Assembly (NCBI GenBank): GCA_973895155.1
Contig: OZ316895.1
Span: 14,136,001 to 14,200,000 of the forward strand
Direction of reading: 5' to 3'
Length of the DNA: 64,000 nucleotides
Source of the DNA: Marsupella aquatica
Lineage: Eukaryota; Marchantiophyta
Numbering within the stretch: the stretch's first letter is position 1; each line of letters opens with the position of its first letter. The position numbers and the translations under genes were made by a program. The notes beneath the pieces were generated by a model. That model searched no databases, was not told the origin of the DNA, and saw nothing but the letters and a program-made list of their open reading frames with translations. Below are positions 60,983 through 64,000 of the stretch, piece after piece.

Positions 60983-63900
60983 TTACTCAGATCCAGAAGT
61001 TCTCAATTCTTGAAACAAAATATCCCTAGATTTATCTCCTAGCGGGGTTCTAGTTGATCCATTCTCTTGTTCTTGCTCTTTCTCTTCTGCCAAAAATTCA
61101 GTCAATCGGATTTTGATTCGATCTACTATCTTTTTGTACAATGTATCAGATTTTGTCAACATGAAGTTGTAAGCAAAAACAGTCGTTGAAGATAAATCAA
61201 GCTCTTGGTGAAACCATATTGGTTTCAAAGTTCCTTTCCCACGACCACTTTTCTTCTTTTCGTAGTTTAAGACTTCTGGTAAGTACTTGGCTTTCCAAGG
61301 ATCTGACCCGGTTTTTGGAGCATGCCATAAAACATAAATCATTTTTGGAATGTTGAACTCGTCGCGCTGGTCAATTCTTTCCACCTTGGCCACCCAAAAT
61401 GTTTCCGATTCTTCTCCAGCAACAGAAATATAAGTGTTGACTTCAAGATCCGAAAAGTCTCCTTCCATATTCTCCTTCTCTGCATCTATCTTTCCTTGAT
61501 TCCGATAAGGACCCACGTATATATCTCTGGTAGGTCCGTATACTCTCTCTTCAATTTCCTCTTCATTGACAAGGACTCTGGGAACTTCAGCAGCAACAGC
61601 AATCTCCCTTTGGGAGCGTGGCCATTGAAAAGGGAAAATCAATGGTCTTTGATCAAGGAGCAAAGATTTATTCAATTCCCGTTGCTCTTCAAAAAACATT
61701 CTCCACCAGTTCACTTCCTCTTCTAAGAATAAAGTTTCAACTGCAAGTATTCCCTTTTGAATCTCATTTAACGAATCATCCATCTCCTTCAAAGTCATTC
61801 TTGAAGAACTAGACATATTTGGTTGAGTCCTTGTAACGTTCTTATCCCCCTTTTTGAAAAGGGGTAATCCGGGAGCACAACCCATCACCTTTTCTGGCTC
61901 CTCTTCCCTCAAAAATTTCACGCCTCCGTCAGGTTTCCAAGTTGAGTCCGTGGAAAACTTCTTCCCCCATTGGGTTGGAACTTGATTTTCCAACTTTTCA
62001 AATGCAAATTTGTACTAGTGGTGGAAGGTAACATTTCGAATCCTTTCAATGACTAAAGGTGGATCTGAGAAGGCATATTGACGGAAATCATATGTTTCCT
62101 TTAAAAGAGCGATATTTGGTTGGGGTTGATATGATTCACAAATAATATCACATAGGCTTTCGTATGTGAATGCCTTAAACCTTGCTAGTCGTTTAGAAAA
62201 TCGACTGAACATTTGATCTATTTGGTCGTGTGTGTGTCCAACCAACAAGAATCCTAGTTTGATTTTCCAAAAAACCTTTCTTCGAATCAACATATGAAGA
62301 TAGGCAAAGAGTAAATTATTTTTATTTTCTCTACTGGTATTATCAAGTTGAAGATAGAGAACAGGCGGCAAGCCACCAGGCTTTTCTTCCCATTCGTGAA
62401 ACACCCTTTGCAGGATTGTGACTGTCAAGTTTCCATCATTATGCAATACAGGATAATTAAGAAACACTCTTGAAAATAGTGCACCATTGAAAACCAGGCA
62501 TCCGACAATGTGCATTTGGATCAAACATGTTTCGTCCACCGATTTTGGGGGCCGCGGCCAATGAGGCAACCTTGTCTTCTTCTGATCCATCCCATCAATG
62601 ACAACTCCCAAATATTTATCAGAATTTGAAAAACATTTCTTACGATGCTTCGCGAGTTTCTCACGTTCTTTGGATTGTTGGTCTCTATGTTTTTGTAACA
62701 TAATTTCCCCTCGCCCTGGAAAAACAACTTGTTAGTTTCTTCAAAAAAAATTAGAAATCATGTGTTAAGCCATATTCTTGAAACAAAAACTTGTCAAACT
62801 TGTAAGCAACTTACTCTTTTCGGTGTCCGAGACAGCTTTGTCCCGAATTGATTTGAACTCCTCGCAATCCGCGCAAGCACTGAATCGATTGACTGGAGGA
62901 ATCTTCACATGACCAAATTCTTGAACCCAAACTTTCAAGAATTGTCGATAGGATATTTTTGAAGATTCATCAATCTTGGCATAGTTGGAGTCGTAGATCT
63001 TCCATACCTCCAGCTTTGAATAATTATCCGGTAAATGTGAAACTTCTTTATTTGGCAATGTTTCCACGCGTGTCTCAAAAAACGACCTAAGCCAACTGAC
63101 CAAGACTAATCTTTTAACAGATGGAGGGCGTCCAACTGGTTTAGAATATCCTAAGTCTTGGTTGTCTAATTTCAAAATTCTATTTAATCTATGATTGCCA
63201 ACGCAAAATATAAGCTTGAAAGCTTTCCGACAAATAATCTTTTGACCAAACGTGTAAGATATAGTCTGCCTCCCTCCTTCATTTCCGTCTCGCTTTATAA
63301 GCCACTGCAAAGATAAAGATCGATCCTGAGATTTTTGCCTCAAAAATTTAGAACGGGCCTCACGAATTTCTTTTGGAGATAGACTTAGGAGACAATGACT
63401 CTGACAACAGTACTTACTATTTGTTTTCTTGATATCCTCCTCTTTCAACTTTGTTTCACACAAAGTGGCGTTGCTCGTACGTTTGTAACGACTAGATGCC
63501 ACCGGAACATCATCATCCTCCCCACTCTCCGAAGACTCGCTTTCATTCGATGATGAAATGGTCACCAACATTTGCTTCTGAACATGCCTAGATTCCAGAC
63601 CTGCAGCCTTCGGAGATGGAGGCTCTTCCTTCACTCTATGCACCCTTGGAATACCTGGGCGTATTTCAGAAATCCCTCCATTACCGTGTAGGGACCCTTT
63701 CAATATTTTCCTAGGGTCCCTCTCCACCAGGTTGGTTTCCCTGTTTGAGTTTCCGTGACTTGATCCGCTCCCTGCCCCAACACCATGACTCCTAGGTAAA
63801 ACTGAGGAACGCACATTAGAATTCTTTTCTGGAATACTTTTCAATAACACTGGTCGTCTAGTTTCTTCCCTCATCCCCCTGTGAAATGTTTCCGACGTTG

Positions 63901-64000
63901 GCTTACCAAAGGTTTTACTTTTTGGCATTTGCTTCAGCCGCTGAACACTTTGCAGACTGCAAAAATCTCTGTCATTTTCCCCACTTAGTGCCTTCTTCGT
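60983..64000 (-). CDS. DUF7869-type protein gene, partial at the right edge, with one in-frame TAG
   Basis: Exon 62815-64000 (open to the window edge, so the ATG at 63928 need not be the start) joins exon 60983-62715 across a 99-bp intron (GTAAGT...TTCCAG) in phase. The frame continues past a single TAG at 62015-62017 to a stop at 60983. Over 950 residues are visible. Parts: Ser-rich acidic N-terminus (ESSESGEDDD); Cys motif CCQSHC; helical segment IICRKAFKLIFCVGNHRLNRIL; Cys pair ACADCEEF; a core with VVIDGMDQ, LYLQLDNTSRENKN and VGHTHDQIDQMFSRFSKRL; a C-terminal part (FWVAKVERI, YVLWHAP) that may be a BAH/Tudor-like reader. I know the core as DUF7869, scattered in mosses, protists, fungi and animals. 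Acidic residues spaced about 84 and 42 apart suggest an RNase H-like, perhaps transposase-related, fold (inference). The function is unknown. Confidence 0.75.

Overview
The window looks like nuclear DNA of a land plant, probably a non-seed plant (bryophyte or lycophyte). The evidence is plant-type intron-rich genes (carotenoid cleavage dioxygenase 1, a cytochrome P450, a plant PLC-X-like protein, an LRR receptor kinase), GT-AG introns of about 0.1 to 1.5 kb, and plant-style Ty1/copia and MITE-like repeats. The species cannot be fixed from the sequence alone. No RNA gene, CRISPR array or organellar segment was recognised.

The left 42 kb is the genic part. A CCD1-like gene on the minus strand runs off the left edge; its first five exons lie at about 3421 down to 112. 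A complete 10-exon P450 (9046-13183, minus) and a complete 15-exon CCD1 (16726-23179, plus) follow, so two divergently oriented CCD1 paralogues flank a P450. CCD1 cleaves carotenoids and apocarotenoids to C13/C14 products, and P450s commonly decorate such products, so a local apocarotenoid gene group is conceivable but unproven. Next come a three-exon PI-PLC-X-like gene (29827-31496, plus) and a convergent 22-exon LRR receptor-like kinase (33093-41511, minus). I joined all exons by hand from splice signals, reading phase and family motifs. The four complete genes read through without a stop.

The right 22 kb is repeat-rich. It holds two copies of a roughly 280 bp MITE-like family (44.1 and 47.3 kb), one copy of a repeat shared with 13.8 kb (43.1 kb), an element with roughly 400 bp inverted arms around a 205 bp tandem array (48.8-50.6 kb), and degenerate AAGATGTC-rich tracts. 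It also holds a poly(A)-tailed retroposon with a perfect 10 bp target-site duplication (53.9-55.9 kb) and a 5'-truncated Ty1/copia element (56.4-60.4 kb) with its 3' LTR and two in-frame TGA codons.

The right end (60983 to beyond 64000, minus) carries a large gene of the family I know as DUF7869. It has a Cys-rich/DNA-binding-like N-terminal part, an RNase H-like core with acidic residues, and a C-terminal part that may be a chromatin-reader-like fold. A 99 bp intron can be placed. The frame is interrupted by a single TAG and stays open to the window edge. It is the least understood gene here and may belong to a mobile element.
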